DNA of 64,000 bases, taken from assembly GCA_003290165.1 (NCBI GenBank), contig QNQO01006969.1:62001-126000 (forward strand). Reading direction: 5' to 3'. Shown one piece after another: positions 22,115-33,028 of the stretch. The first letter of the stretch is position 1. Each line of letters opens with the position of its first letter. The stretch is from Berberis thunbergii (taxonomy: Eukaryota > Streptophyta > Magnoliopsida > Ranunculales > Berberidaceae). The position numbers and the translations under genes were made by a program. Below the pieces are notes generated by a model. The model saw only the letters and a program-made list of their open reading frames with translations, did no database searches and was not told the origin of the DNA.

Positions 22115-22704
22115 GGTAATCCTGTGACATATGTTCTTTTGTTTTACCTATGGAGATGTCTTTGAAGGAAATCGAATCGAAGACCTAGAAGATAATCTAA
22201 AGGAGGTGTAGTGAGCTTCATTGATGGCTATTTTTATTTTTAGGTCTTTTGTGCTTCATTTCAGATACAAATTTTTCTTTGAGTTCATCGATTTTCCAAG
22301 GTAAATGTATCAATGAACTCTCATCTTCTTTTATTCATCTTGCTTTGAAGATTTAGAGGAAAACCCTCTACTTCGAGTAGGAAAGATCATTAACAGCGAA
22401 AATTACTAACATTGAGAATAAATATGTGAAAATTTATCCCTTATGAAAGAGTTTGAACGATATGGAACGATTTGACTTGAACACGAGTTGTTTGATAAAA
22501 TGCTTCAATTAATCTATCCCTTGATGAAAGAGTTTGAAAGATATGGTCCCAGTGAAGGTTCTTGACAATGGAGGTTCAACTGTAGCAGGTCCTCTTTTCA
22601 ACTGAGTAGCTTCAAATAATATACTTCCTTGATTTAAAGTTGTCTCTTCTCATGTACGTTTACTTTTAAACTGTTATTCATAGATGTTATTTTGTTTTTA
22701 CAAG
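22115..22704 (+). other. Intron-like sequence before the SSI exons
   Basis: AT-rich sequence between the leader-like exon and the first starch synthase exon. A piece near 22540-22600 (ccagtgaaggttcttgacaa) may be a further decayed exon, but I cannot name it. Confidence 0.35.
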
Positions 22705-25100
22705 GGAGTGGAGCCAGGAGTTACTTACAAAAATTTGGGATTACCAGCTGAATGGTATGGAGCATTGGAATGGGTGTTCCCCACCTGGGCAAGAGCACAT
22801 GCTCTGGACACATGTGAAGCTGTTAATATTCTTAAGGGTGCAGTTGTAACAGCCGATCGCATCTTGACAGTTAGTCAGGTTAGTATACTTCATTATGAAT
22901 CCTTGTCATCAATTTCTATTTATTGAAGATGATTCAGTAATGGGTGTGCATCATGTTGAGAGGTAAATAAATAACGGAAGTGTTCACTTTTATATATAAT
23001 AGTCAAAGGATTTCTTAAGAAATATTTCATTTCTTCATGATATTTTTTCTTCAACTTTAACCTTTCTTACAGGGTTATTCATGGGAAATAACAACTGTAG
23101 AAGGTGGATACGGTCTTGATGAACTCCTAAGCAGTAGAAAGAGTGTTCTGAATGGTATATGTTAAACCTACATCATGAAGACATTGTATTTGGGAAAAGA
23201 AAAGACTTTCTTGGAAGCATAAAATAATTCAATTTTCTGAAAGAAGTTCCCTTGATAATTTCTTGTCACAACCAGGAATAACAAATGGAATCGATATTAA
23301 CAAGTGGAACCCAGGAACAGATGAACATACTAATTTCCATTACTCCATCAAAGATCTCTCTGGAAAGGTGCAATGGATCTCCAATCTTCATGTTTCCTAG
23401 TTTATCTATATATGTGCCGTGATTGCAGTGTTTTTTTCCCCTCTCTCTTTAATTGGGTATATATTGTATGAAGCAGGTTAACTGTAAAACGGATCTGCAG
23501 AAGGAACTTGGGCACCCTATTAGGCTGGACTGTCCAATTGTGATAACTAAATTCTGTATTCTAGTTCTTTCAATATTGAAAATTTGAAATAGCTCATGCC
23601 TTCTATTATAACTTATTTTGCAATGATTTTCGTAGATTCGATTCATAGGAAGACTGGATTATCAAAAGGGAATTGATCTGATCAAAGCTGCAATGCCAGA
23701 TCTTCTGCAAGATGATGTCCAATTTGTAAGCTTATATTTTTATTATTGAGGTGTTATTTAGCTTTATTTCACCTTATCCCTTCAATAAGAGTAATTTGCT
23801 TCTCCTTTTATAGTTGTTTTTGTGCCATCCTCTATCATCAGCACTCTACCTCACTATTCTCATGAAATTACACAATGTAGTTATAGTCACCCAACTAGAC
23901 AGTGCGGTTGTCTTTTATGTGGTTATATTAATTCTTAAACTTGCTCTCTGTCTTTGCAGTTATAGGGTTGTAGATTGTGTTCCACAAAATGTGTATTTTA
24001 TTTCTGACTTGAGCTATCTTACCTTGTTCAGGTTATGCTTGGGTCAGGGGACCCACAAACTGAAAACTGGATGAGTGCTACGGATCGCTGCTTACAAGGA
24101 CAAGTTCTGTGGTTGGGTTGGATTTAATGTTCCTATTTCTCATAGGATAATTGCTGGGTAGGTTACTATTGATTTTTAAAGTGCAATGTTCTCACTTCAA
24201 AATTTTCAATAATGTTAATATATTTGAAAATACACAGCTGTGACATACTATTGATGCCTTCAAGATTCAAGCCTTGTGGTCTAAATCAGTTGTATGCAAT
24301 GCGTTATGGAACTATTCATGTAGTTCACTGCACTGGAGGTCTTAGAGTAAGTTAACCTAGAAAAAATTGCATTTGCTTCTGTACTAAGTTCATAGTCTCT
24401 ATGATCAGAGACGTCAAATATCATTTTGAGTTCTTGTCCCTTTATTGCAGGATACAATGGAGACTTTCAACCCGTTCGCTCAAGAAGGCAGTGGCGAGGG
24501 TACTGGGTATGTAATTAATAACCCAAGGGATCACAACTTTTTTTATTATCATAATAAGATAAGGATCCCTTAAGGCTCAGATTGACCATGATTTCCAGTA
24601 ACCATTGTTGTCCTATTGCAGTCAATAGTTGAAATTGTAGTATGAAGTAGTTGATGAAAAAGATAACTTCATTGGGATCAGGGAAGTAGTGACAAATCAA
24701 CTAGAATTTTAGGAAGAATGCTTATTCATTTCATATGTACTGAAAATGTGTAGTTCCATGCACTTCTGTGAACTAGTACTATTACTAAAAACATGTCCAC
24801 ACTTCTCTTTCCTCTCATTTTAATATTGAAAAGTTGACATAATTATTTCTCTGTTTTTTATGGAGCATGTCTAATTGTCGAGGAAACCAGCAAGGGAGGG
24901 GGGTGTGACCACTCATCCCCGAGGATGCAGGCGTGCATCTCGAGGGGGATGAGCAGTCACACCCCCTCCCTCGCTGGTTTCCTCGCCATTTAGAATTTCT
25001 ATTTTTTATGAGTCTGTTTTATAAGGAATCTTACCAGTCATATTTTTTGTTGTTTGACAGGTGGGCCTTTTCTTCATTGACAACGGACAGTATGTTAGCG
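22705..25100 (+). pseudogene. Captured starch synthase I (SSI-like), C-terminal half
   Basis: Nine exons with GT/AG borders: 22705-22878, 23073-23154, 23276-23367, 23477-23539, 23636-23725, 24032-24157, 24238-24346, 24451-24506 and 25061-25100. They encode consecutive GT5 parts: WYGALEWVFPTWARAHALDT, KSVLN-GITNGIDINKWNP, FIGRLDYQKGIDLI, VMLGSGDPQTENW and [13 protein letters not shown]. This is plastid starch synthase I, which extends glucan chains from ADP-glucose. The N-terminus with the KxGGL site and the far C-terminus are absent. Exon 24032-24157 has a small frameshift. The first Glu of the catalytic E-X7-E motif is Lys (SRFKPCGL), so it cannot be active. Confidence 0.9.
24869..24995. mobile_element. 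Hairpin MITE, short copy in an SSI intron
   Basis: The arms tcgaggaaaccagcaaggga and the inverted tccctcgctggtttcctcg enclose a short loop with a second inverted pair (catccccgag..ctcgaggggatg). The ends resemble those of the MITEs at 19713 and 61713. It lies in the last intron of the captured SSI segment. Confidence 0.75.
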
Positions 25101-25683
25101 GTAATGTTCATTTCTTATTTGAACAAATAAACCAAGATTTTCAGGAAAAATGATCCTAAGAAATTAAAACAGACTTCTTGCTTATGTTTCGGAATTAAAA
25201 ACGCAATAGATTAGGAAGAGCAGCTACTGCAATGATACATCTTGCTTTTGTAGGAAGAGCCCTTACTGCAAATATGAAAGGCTACCCCTCCTTACCATAC
25301 GATTTATGTGAAAAATCTTAAAGGACTTGCAATCTGTTGGACCAAAGTTCCTCAAATGAGAGAAGAAACACGATCACATGAGCTTTCGTTACATCATCAA
25401 TGGCTAAGATTTGTGTTTGGTTGGCGGATATGAAGTTGTCAGCAGTTGATAGTTATGATTTTCTTTTTTACTTCCCCAGTATTTGGGTGCTATATGTCCT
25501 AAAAATTTTGTTCGGACCAAATAAGATATAGCCATCGGTCCTTTTTCACATGCTCAATTTCTCGCCATCCTCGTGTTTCTCTTTTAGTCATTCATATATG
25601 TTATCAGTTATAAAGATAAGTTAACTATATCTAATTGGTTTTTTTTTTGTGACATATATGTATGAAAGCAAGACAAAATTTAA
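25101..25683 (+). other. Intron-like spacer between SSI and BCKDH cargo
   Basis: No exon could be named. A duplicated gaagagc...ttactgcaa phrase near 25215 and 25255 is visible. The switch from one host gene to another must lie here. Confidence 0.35.
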
Positions 25684-25884
25684 GAAACAGTAGAGGCCTC
25701 CGTCAGAAAGACAGGAAAGCTACTTGTGAGTAAGTTTTTTCTCTACAATATTTTTCTAATTGTAGTTCTTGAATTTTAACCAAACCTCCCTATGTCCAAT
25801 TGTTAGGTTAGTCATGAAGCTCTAGTGACTGGAGGTTTTGGAGCCGAAATCTCTGATTCTATTGCTGAACGCTACTTCTTGAGG
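25684..25884 (+). pseudogene. Captured BCKDH E1-beta exons
   Basis: Exon 25684-25725 reads ETVEASVRKTGKLL and ends at gtgagt. Exon 25807-25884 reads VSHEALVTGGFGAEISDSIA and ends at gtaagt. The two join in frame and match the C-terminal transketolase fold of the branched-chain 2-oxoacid dehydrogenase E1 beta subunit (mitochondrial degradation of Leu, Ile and Val). The usual SHEAPVTGGFGAEI has Pro changed to Leu. Only two exons were taken, so no function is expected. Confidence 0.8.
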
Positions 25885-26116
25885 GTAAGTTCTTTCTTTT
25901 GGTTACAATACAAATATACAACACTACTCAAACTAACTTGTTTTCCATCTGAGGCATGGTCTACCTTATCTTTGAGTAATTTTGAAGACAAAACTATAGC
26001 CTTTAAAGATTAAAGTGGCAATAGTTTAGAGACGGAGTTCGAGGTAATGCTCAAAATGTATATTAGATTTTTCATTGACTAACATAAACACTTACATTTC
26101 TTGTTGGCATTTGCAG
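25885..26116 (+). other. Intron-like spacer
   Basis: AT-rich sequence between the BCKDH and ABC1K cargo, ending in a ttgcag acceptor. No exon is recognised. Confidence 0.4.
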
Positions 26117-26755
26117 CTCATCTGCACTCAGGCGAGCTTGTAGCAGTGAAAGTACAGAGACCTGGTATGTCACTCTTATTGACCCTTGATGCCTTACTAT
26201 TTAACATGATTGGAGGCCAGTTGAAGCGATTTGCTAAGGCTCGAAAGGATCTTTTGATGGCAGTCACTGAAATGGTGAGCTACCATTTCACTTTTTATTT
26301 CCTTTTGTTGAATAGCATAGTAAACATGATGAGTGGTATCCTGTTCCATTTTTAACTTATTTCAAACTTTCTCATCTATTGGCATTGGTGGGGCGTTTCT
26401 GCAGAAATTCATATTCTCTGGTTTGATAATTGTTCATTTCTTTGTTGCAACGTATTTCCTTACGAGAACCTTTCGAGATTTCACCATCTCTAAATGTTTT
26501 AGTTAATGCAGTCCATCATGACTTCTCTTTTTGGTCTTTATTGCGACTTGGTTATTCTTATTACGTTTGTGTCTCTTGATTGTTAAACCCTTCTATTTGG
26601 TTTGTGGTTTTCACTTAAAAGCGATAGTATAACCAGGTAGTTTCCCTTGGTTATCATGCATTCAAGCATTGATTCAGCATTAAAAAAAAATTTCTTTTGT
26701 TTTGGTCTTCGGGGTACCTTCAATAGAATGGATTGATGGGATCAAGCTCACAGAT
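26117..26755 (+). pseudogene. Captured ABC1 (UbiB/ADCK) kinase exons
   Basis: Exon 26117-26274 reads HLHSGELVAVKVQRPGMSLL through QLKRFAKARKDLL to a gtgagc donor. The motif VAVKVQRPG is the beta-3 Lys region of plastid ABC1-type atypical kinases. A second piece at 26726-26755 reads EWIDGIKLTD, which lies further downstream in the same kinases, so the part in between has been lost or decayed. In plants these proteins act at plastoglobules and thylakoids on prenylquinone metabolism. The pieces are too short to act. Confidence 0.8.
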
Positions 26756-27272
26756 GTTGTTCACTTTGGGGAGTTCAGCCACTTGTTTTCTTTCCGTTTT
26801 AGCATGACATTGTATATTATGTGATCTGTATATCCAGTTTTGGGGAGTTCAGCCACTTTTGTGGCCATATAAACTTGGATTTCTTACTTTGACACCTGCA
26901 GACATTGTTTCTGATCTAAGAAGAATGGGATTTTGAATATTGATAATCTTTCTCTTAACATTAATATTTCTTCCTTGACTAAAACAGGGGTATGGGATTT
27001 ATTTCATTCTTAAACTTTTACTTAGTTTTTTCCCCCATAATAGAGGGTATATATTTTTGTTAACGTTGTTTTTTTTTCTTCCTGTTTTTCTCTCCATCTA
27101 TTTAGTGTAGCACTGATGATTTTCTATATTTAGAACTTAAAAACGATAAAGTTTTCTCTTATGAAGTAAGGGAAGTTTATAATAGGAAGTGTGTTTTATT
27201 TTTAAATTTGAACTTTCTACTAGTAATTTTATTTGTTCAACATTTTAATCCATTTTCAATTGCCAAATATAG
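26756..27272 (+). other. Intron-like spacer
   Basis: T-rich sequence between the ABC1K and ETO1-like cargo. A short phrase ttttggggagttcagccactt is repeated near 26764 and 26839. No exon is recognised. Confidence 0.4.
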
Positions 27273-28157
27273 GTTGAATTGTCAAAAGGCTGCGATGCGC
27301 AGTTTGTGATTGGCTCAAAATCACTCTAGGTCTGAGCATGAAAGGCTTGTCTACGAAGGATGGATTTTGTATGACACTAGTCACCGTGAAGAGGCATTAG
27401 CTAAGGCCGAGGAGTCTATCTCCATTCAGAGATCATTTGAAGCATTTTTTTCTTAAAGCATATGTAGCAAACACAAACCTGGACTCTGTGTCTTCAACTT
27501 ACGTCGCCCAACTTCTGGAACAAGCTCTTAGATGTCCTTCTGATGGTCTTCGGAAAGGACAGGTAAATATTATCCGTCTGTCAACAAGAAAGCATACTAT
27601 TTCAGCCTATGAGAAATGTTTAGAGTATTGTGAGCGCCAAATGGTAAGAAGTGACCTCTGTATGGCAACTAAATTAGATCCACTAAGAACTTACCCTTAC
27701 AGAGACAGAGCGGCATGTAAACTCAATGGTTCTTCATTTTTATTGTGTTCTGCACAACTTGATTTAATTGGACGTGTTTCCTATCTTTTCCTATCTGATT
27801 ACTTGATGTTCATCCTCTTAAGCCTGGTTTTGACGTCTCTTAAAGTTCTTGAATAAAGTCTTGCATATGTTTTATAAGATAGGAATCACTAGGCTCTAAT
27901 TCCTAGCTTTCTGTTCCATCTCTTGTCGCTTCATAATTCTGGCCAAAAAACAGTCTCTTAGTAAACCTTCATTTCCACCCCATTTAACAGAAAATTATGT
28001 TCTTGAGTACCTGGACAAATTTGATCAAACACTAACTAACCAGTGGTGTTGGTTCTTGACAGTGCTTATCGATGACCGTAAAGAAGCAGCTACAATCGCA
28101 GAACTTTCAAAGGCCATAATGTTTAAACCAGACCAAATGGACATCTTCAGGCTGATG
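27273..28157 (+). pseudogene. Captured ETO1-like TPR protein exons
   Basis: Exon 27273-27562 reads LNCQKAAMRSL, a TGA stop, then HSRSEHERLVYEGWILYDT and SISIQRSFEAFFLKAY, ending CPSDGLRKGQ|gtaaat. A second piece from 27605 reads AYEKCLEYCERQM and MATKLDPLRTYPYRDRAA. A third, from 28063, reads LIDDRKEAATIAELSKAI. All three fit, in order, the C-terminal TPR region of ETO1/EOL proteins, which bind type-2 ACC synthases and act as CUL3 E3 adaptors limiting ethylene synthesis. The BTB domain is absent, and a stop lies in the first exon. Confidence 0.85.
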
Positions 28158-29634
28158 GGTACTTAACTAAGAGCCAGAGGCATGGGAAGGCTGGTTACAG
28201 TCTGACCAAACTTCATGCGCGGTGCCATCATCAACTTTCATAGAAGTGAGAATGACTTACCTTAATAGTAATTTTCTTTTAAATGCTAGGTACTTAATTG
28301 TTTGATATATCATAGAAAATCATATAGTTGAAAAAATTATTATGTTGGAAGAAATTATTTGTTTGTTGAGACTCCTATGTGACAAAATGGCCCTTTTAAA
28401 GTTTCTCTTTTACAGTCTGATCAGGTGGAAGAAAACAATACTAGGGTAGATTGTCTCGAAAATAGGGACTCCTATGTGTGGTTGTTTGCTGTATGAACAA
28501 GCTTGAATTAGTCAAGCTTCTCCTCACACTGAGTATTAAGTTCATGAAGAAGGATATAAGACAATGCATATGAAAATATGATTTGATGGATTTAGGGAGG
28601 AGTATTAAGTTTAGGAATTTTGACTATGATAGAGCAGAAAATAGGTATCGTTTTCAACCTGGCCATTCAAGGATAATGTCTCAAGTAAAAACTGAAGTTA
28701 TTTATGAGACTCTGATCAAATAGATTCCATGGAATTGTTAGCAGTATTTCTTGGAATTTCTAATACACATTATTCCGAACATGTCTGTTTATGATGTTTA
28801 GTAATTGATTTCACACATTCAGATGTCTGACATGGAAATTTTGAATGCTAATTTAGAACTTAATATGTATTACTATTAGACTATATATTATTATACATGA
28901 AGCAGTGTTTGTTATGAAGCTTATTCATCAGATTTGGCTTGAATGTTTCATTTATTTTGAAGCTTGGTCGATCAAATCAAGATTTTGTTTCCCTCGTTTG
29001 TATGGTTTTTATGGATGGAAAGCATTTTAAGTTTGCAAACCCTACAAGAGGAAGCTTCAGATTTGAATAGCTAGCTGTAAAAGATGATGTATAATAGCTA
29101 CAGATATAATTACTTGTATCTTTGTTTTCATCATTTTAAAAGAACATGTTTAGATATGCTTTATAACTTAAGAAACTGGCAGGGTCGCAGGTTTTATGCA
29201 AATTATAACATCTTTGCCATGTCTGAATGCAAACTTAAGAACAAAGTCTATATAAACTTCTTTTCTTGTTAGAAGGATCTCACATAGCAGCCCTAGATTT
29301 CATGGAAACATAATTTGAATGAAGCAGTGGTGTCTGCTTTTGTCAGGACATGTGGACCTTTATGTTCAAGTACACAACACCAACCAACAAATACATTTTT
29401 CTGCATTCACCAAGTAATCTAAATTAGGGTGTTTCAGAGCTTTTGAAATGATTATAAAACATGAATCAGTCTAAACATAATTCGTCTCTTCACAGACCAT
29501 TAGTGTTTCGACCTAAACAAGGTAAACTTATTGTAGAGAAATTGATTGCTTAGGGTGTTTGCATGCATTCTAGTGGTTCCATGTATTTATCATGTTTGTC
29601 TGTCATTGAGTACTAACTAATTTTTATACTGCAG
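28158..29634 (+). other. Unassigned interior of CACTA B
   Basis: AT-rich sequence without a recognisable exon. It ends in a clear acceptor (actgcag) before the exon at 29635. Confidence 0.4.
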
Positions 29635-29764
29635 GGCTCTGAAGGTCTGAGCCAGTACAGACAGCAGTATGTTGGACAGGAGAATGCGCATACATTGCTT
29701 GTTTCTGGGGTGCAAAGTGTGTTGTTGTATCAACCATCACTGGTGCCATATACAAGCAACTACC
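29635..29764 (+). pseudogene. Unidentified captured exon
   Basis: An open stretch between a ctgcag acceptor and a possible gtgttg donor encodes GLSQYRQQYVGQENAHTLLV and continues through SGVQSVLLYQ. It has good codon structure, so it is probably a real exon of a host gene, but I do not recognise the family. Confidence 0.4.
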
Positions 29765-29836
29765 AGGTGTTGTATTCTAGTCATTTTCAGTATATTGAAC
29801 AAGCAACTACCGAAATAAATGGAGCCTATTCCTTAG

Positions 29837-29936
29837 GGTATTGTGTATGGTAAGCCTAAGAATCAAGGTATTACCCAACTGAAGTTCCAGAGGAATAAGA
29901 GATCAGTTGCTGAGGAGGGCTTGGGTTCTTCATGGG
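29837..29936 (+). pseudogene. Captured ribosomal protein L15 exon
   Basis: After the ttag acceptor, the frame reads [16 protein letters not shown] and then [13 protein letters not shown], the signature of cytosolic 60S ribosomal protein L15 (eL15). This is followed by a shortened, altered GL.SSW end. About 30 codons remain of a protein of roughly 200 residues. Some of the highly conserved RAGRKLG stretch after AEE is missing. Confidence 0.8.
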
Positions 29937-30399
29937 TATGCTTCTTGGGGCATTGGATAGTCCTCTGATGCAAGAACAAATGACTGCATAAAAAAAATTT
30001 GTTCATGAAGCCAATCAAATGGGGAAAAGGAGCTATAGCTCTGCTAAGACATTTGCAGTAATGGGTTTGATATTTTCAGCTTGAATGTGCAGTAGAGAAG
30101 GTATGAGAGAAATCAATTTGCATCAATGTATTTTCTTACATTATAACTAGGTGGATTTGTATTGTTGGAAAAAAACATAGAGAAATTTTTTTTGTTTTAG
30201 ATGCGAGCGAAACATGATATAACAATTTTCCATTTGTTCAGGTTAATCCTGTTATTGTACATTAGTGCTATTTGTTTACATGTTTTTGTTTGGCGTCAAA
30301 ACTTGACAAGTTCCTTTTTGCGGTTGATTTTGTATTTATCTAGAATATAGTTTGTGGAATCCTATTCAAGCCGGAGGCATGACACAAACCTTAGTAAGG
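29937..30399 (+). other. Spacer before the right end of CACTA B
   Basis: AT-rich sequence with no exon recognised. The family-specific right-end block, shared with 52310-52807, begins near 30395 (agtaaggactgactttgcag). Confidence 0.4.
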
Positions 30400-31037
30400 A
30401 CTGACTTTGCAGGTGCCACGGCTGTGATTTTGCTGCAGTAGCAAAAAAAATATATAAATTTTTTTCGATTATATTAATTTGCAACGGTTTCAACCCGTCG
30501 CAACAAACCATATTTTTTTTTTGAATTTTGTTTTAACTGCCAATGGCTTACAACCATGGTCGCATCTTGCCACGACTGCAAACCGTGGTCTTTCTCCATC
30601 AGTTACCATGGCTTAAAACCGTGGCCAAGCCGTGCCATGGCTTACAACCGTACCTATGATGTTTGCCACGGCTTCTTTCTCCATGTTTAGCCACGGCTTA
30701 AAACCATGGCCATGTTTAGCCACGGCTTAGAACCGTTGTTATGTTGTTAGCCACGGTTGATAACCGTTGTTATGTTGTTAGCCACGGTTGATAACCGTTG
30801 CTATTTTGGCCACGGCTTAAAACCGTTGCTATTATTCTTGCAACGGTTTAAAACCGTGGCTAAATGCTGAAAATCAACACGCCTCCTCAGCATAAAACCG
30901 TTGCTAAAATGTTTAGCAATAGTTTATGGCCGTTACAAGGAATGTTTCGACGCCTCTGCAGCCCACGGCTCTTAGCCGTGACAATGGGTTACCCCCATGG
31001 TTTAAAACCGTTGCTAATGGGGATTTTTGGTGTAGTG
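30400..31037 (+). repeat. CACTA B right subterminal array and terminus
   Basis: More than a dozen units of gccacggctt.aaaaccgt.gc in both orientations lie within 640 bases, ending in TTTTTGGTGTAGTG at 31037. The array aligns by eye with 52310-52807, the right end of element C, including the ttttgctgca.tagcaaaa and ttttcgattatatta landmarks. Confidence 0.9.
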
Positions 31038-31401
31038 TTAAAGAAAATGTCTTTTGAAATTTTAGTTTTATTTACATTTGTTTATAGTTTCTTGAGTATG
31101 CTTCTGATTTTGTATATGTTATACTCTCCTGTCTTCTCTTTTCTATTCTATTGTTAATATGTTTTCTTGCCTCTGTCTCTCTGTTAGTAGTCCTGGGGTA
31201 GAAATTTGTATCAGAGCCATGTTCATCTTCTTCGGGGGGAATAGTATTGTGAGTCCTAGGTACTGTTGGTCAACCGTAGAGCCCTTTGTAAGTTGCTAAG
31301 TTTGCGCAATTACCAGGGTTAGGTGGTCCCATATCGGTGGTCCAATCGTAGGTGGTCCGAGTACAGTGTTCCAACCTTTCTTCCTCTTCGATTTTGTGAA
31401 A
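31038..31401 (+). promoter_or_regulatory. Pararetrovirus leader, second part, with primer site
   Basis: This continues the leader interrupted at 21696. At 31206-31219 TTGTATCAGAGCCA is one mismatch from the complement of initiator tRNA-Met, the usual caulimovirid and retroelement minus-strand primer site. It lies about 180 bases before the movement-protein start. Confidence 0.65.
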
Positions 31402-32256
31402 ATGTCTTTGTTTTCAAAATTTACCCAAGCTTCTAGCTCTGGACAAAAAAACCCAGATTTACAAAACAGGATGGAATGTAGAATTCCAAAAGTAGAACAA
31501 AATTTACAAGAATGGTCCATACCAAAAGTTCCTTACAAACAGATTTATCAAGTTTCTCAATCAAATTTTTCACAAAAATCTGAATATTTAATAGACATCG
31601 TCGAACAGACAATGCCTCTTGATGGTTCTTTAGAATCAAAACAATTGATTTCTCAAAATACCGTTGAATTTCTCAGAAATCAAGAATACAAGTACATCCA
31701 CATCGGTCTTATCCAAGTAGAAATTAAACCAGTTACTAGAACAGGTCTTGACACTTGTGCTCTCATCACTCTTCGCGATTGTCGGCATAATCATTTCCAC
31801 AACTCTTTGCTTGGAATTGCAGAGTCAACCCTTGTGATGGGTCCAGTCTACTTTGACTGCTACCCTAATTTCTCAGTGTCGCTTAAGGATCCAAATGTCC
31901 TTGAAACACTGACCCTCAATATTCAGACCTCTGGTTTCGATATGTTACCAGGATCTGAACCTCTTGCTCTCATTTACAAAATCACCTACAAAGCCATGAA
32001 GACTCAATTGAGTCCGAAAGCTTTGATGGAGTTCGAAAAAGGTTATACAATCTTATTTCAGGCTAACAAAGACAAAACCAGTGTTATCATTCCCAAAACA
32101 ATTCACTGGAATCAAGTTACTCTTCCAGTAACTTGGCAGGTTCAAGCTTCTCCTAGAAAGCCTCTTCCTAGTTTAGTTAGTCAAGTTTTGACTTTAGAAG
32201 ATGGAACTGTTGAATTACAGTTCTCTGAATCTGCAAGATTAGGTTACAACCTTTAG
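31402..32256 (+). pseudogene. Endogenous pararetrovirus movement protein region
   Basis: ATG at 31402 opens 284 codons to a stop at 32254-32256. The reading frame can also be extended upstream to 31366. The content fits a 30K-superfamily movement protein of Caulimoviridae, which enlarges plasmodesmata for cell-to-cell spread: a central beta-rich domain with IHIGLIQVEIKPVTR and, downstream, the TCALITLRD region. In the family this is usually the N-terminal part of a longer polyprotein. Here a stop separates it from the following region. The block is an old genomic copy, because the later parts are clearly dead. Assignment to the genus Florendovirus is a guess. Confidence 0.75.
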
Positions 32257-33028
32257 ATTTTCAATCAGGACGTAGATCTGAATAATCTTTCAGAACTGTT
32301 CCTACTCAAATTCCTATAACCCCTTCTCCAGAGGTTCTCCCTTATGTAGATCTTTCTAACTTAAGATCTAACCCTTACCATCCACAGATCCCTCAACCGA
32401 TCTACAATCAACCATCAGAAAATCTTTTTGATAGATCTCCAACTCGTTCTGAGATGGATGATCCCGCACAATTAAATGTTTTATCTACTGAATTTGTTTT
32501 AAATAAACAAAAGGTTAAGGATGAAATTTCAAAGGATTGCAATTATGTCAAAAGAAAAACATTTTATGAGCAAACTACCCCTGACCAAAGGATTAGTTTA
32601 GGAAAAATGTTTTACTAATTCTGTGAAGATATTAAAGATCATATGCCATTTTTAGAATGGTATGAATCTATTTATCTATCACAATTGAATGTAATTAAAA
32701 ATGCTTCTAAACCTTGATATCTGAAAAACAACTATGTTGTCGAATCAGTTTTACCTCCTTTAGAAGAAATTCATATTCAAACTCAAGGACAGACTGTTAT
32801 AACCTCTCCTTTAAAAAATTCAGCATCTATTTCCGATTCTACAGGAATTTCGAAGGTTATTGAGCAAAATAATTATACCAATATTTTGCTTAATGAAAGT
32901 GGTCAACAATTGTTTTCTATTCCTGTTCCAGAAAAAATGTTTTAACAAATCAAACCATTGACAAACCAATCACTTTTTTTCAACCTTATACAACTGAGCA
33001 TAATGCTCTTTCAACCCCTCCTCAAATC
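32257..33028 (+). pseudogene. Degraded polyprotein linker of the pararetrovirus
   Basis: Coding-like pieces in two frames, interrupted by several stops (for example near 32617, 32717 and 32943), join the movement-protein region to the coat-protein region. Pro/Ser/Gln-rich content fits a flexible linker. No motif is assigned. Confidence 0.55.

Larger units (their letters stand above)
21697..31037 (+). mobile_element. Pack-CACTA element B (9.3 kb) with host exons
   Basis: It begins CACTACACCAAAAGGC and ends TTTTTGGTGTAGTG, flanked by the target duplication TTA (21694-21696, 31038-31040). Both ends carry arrays of CCACGG..TTTAAAA..CCGTGG. It is inserted in the leader of an endogenous pararetrovirus. 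The inverted copy at 62985-63383 shows the uninterrupted site. No transposase is recognised. Cargo, all plus strand and with introns: starch synthase I, BCKDH E1 beta, an ABC1 kinase, an ETO1-like protein and ribosomal protein L15. The same family, with other cargo, is at 42791-52807. Confidence 0.92.

Noticed and set aside
22705..25100. Functional starch synthase gene
   Set aside because: The N-terminal half is missing, there is a frameshift at 24032-24157, the catalytic Glu is replaced, and there is no C-terminus.
21697..31037. Helitron as the gene-capturing element
   Set aside because: Clear CACTA inverted termini, subterminal arrays and 3-bp target duplications are present; Helitrons lack these and insert between A and T without duplication.
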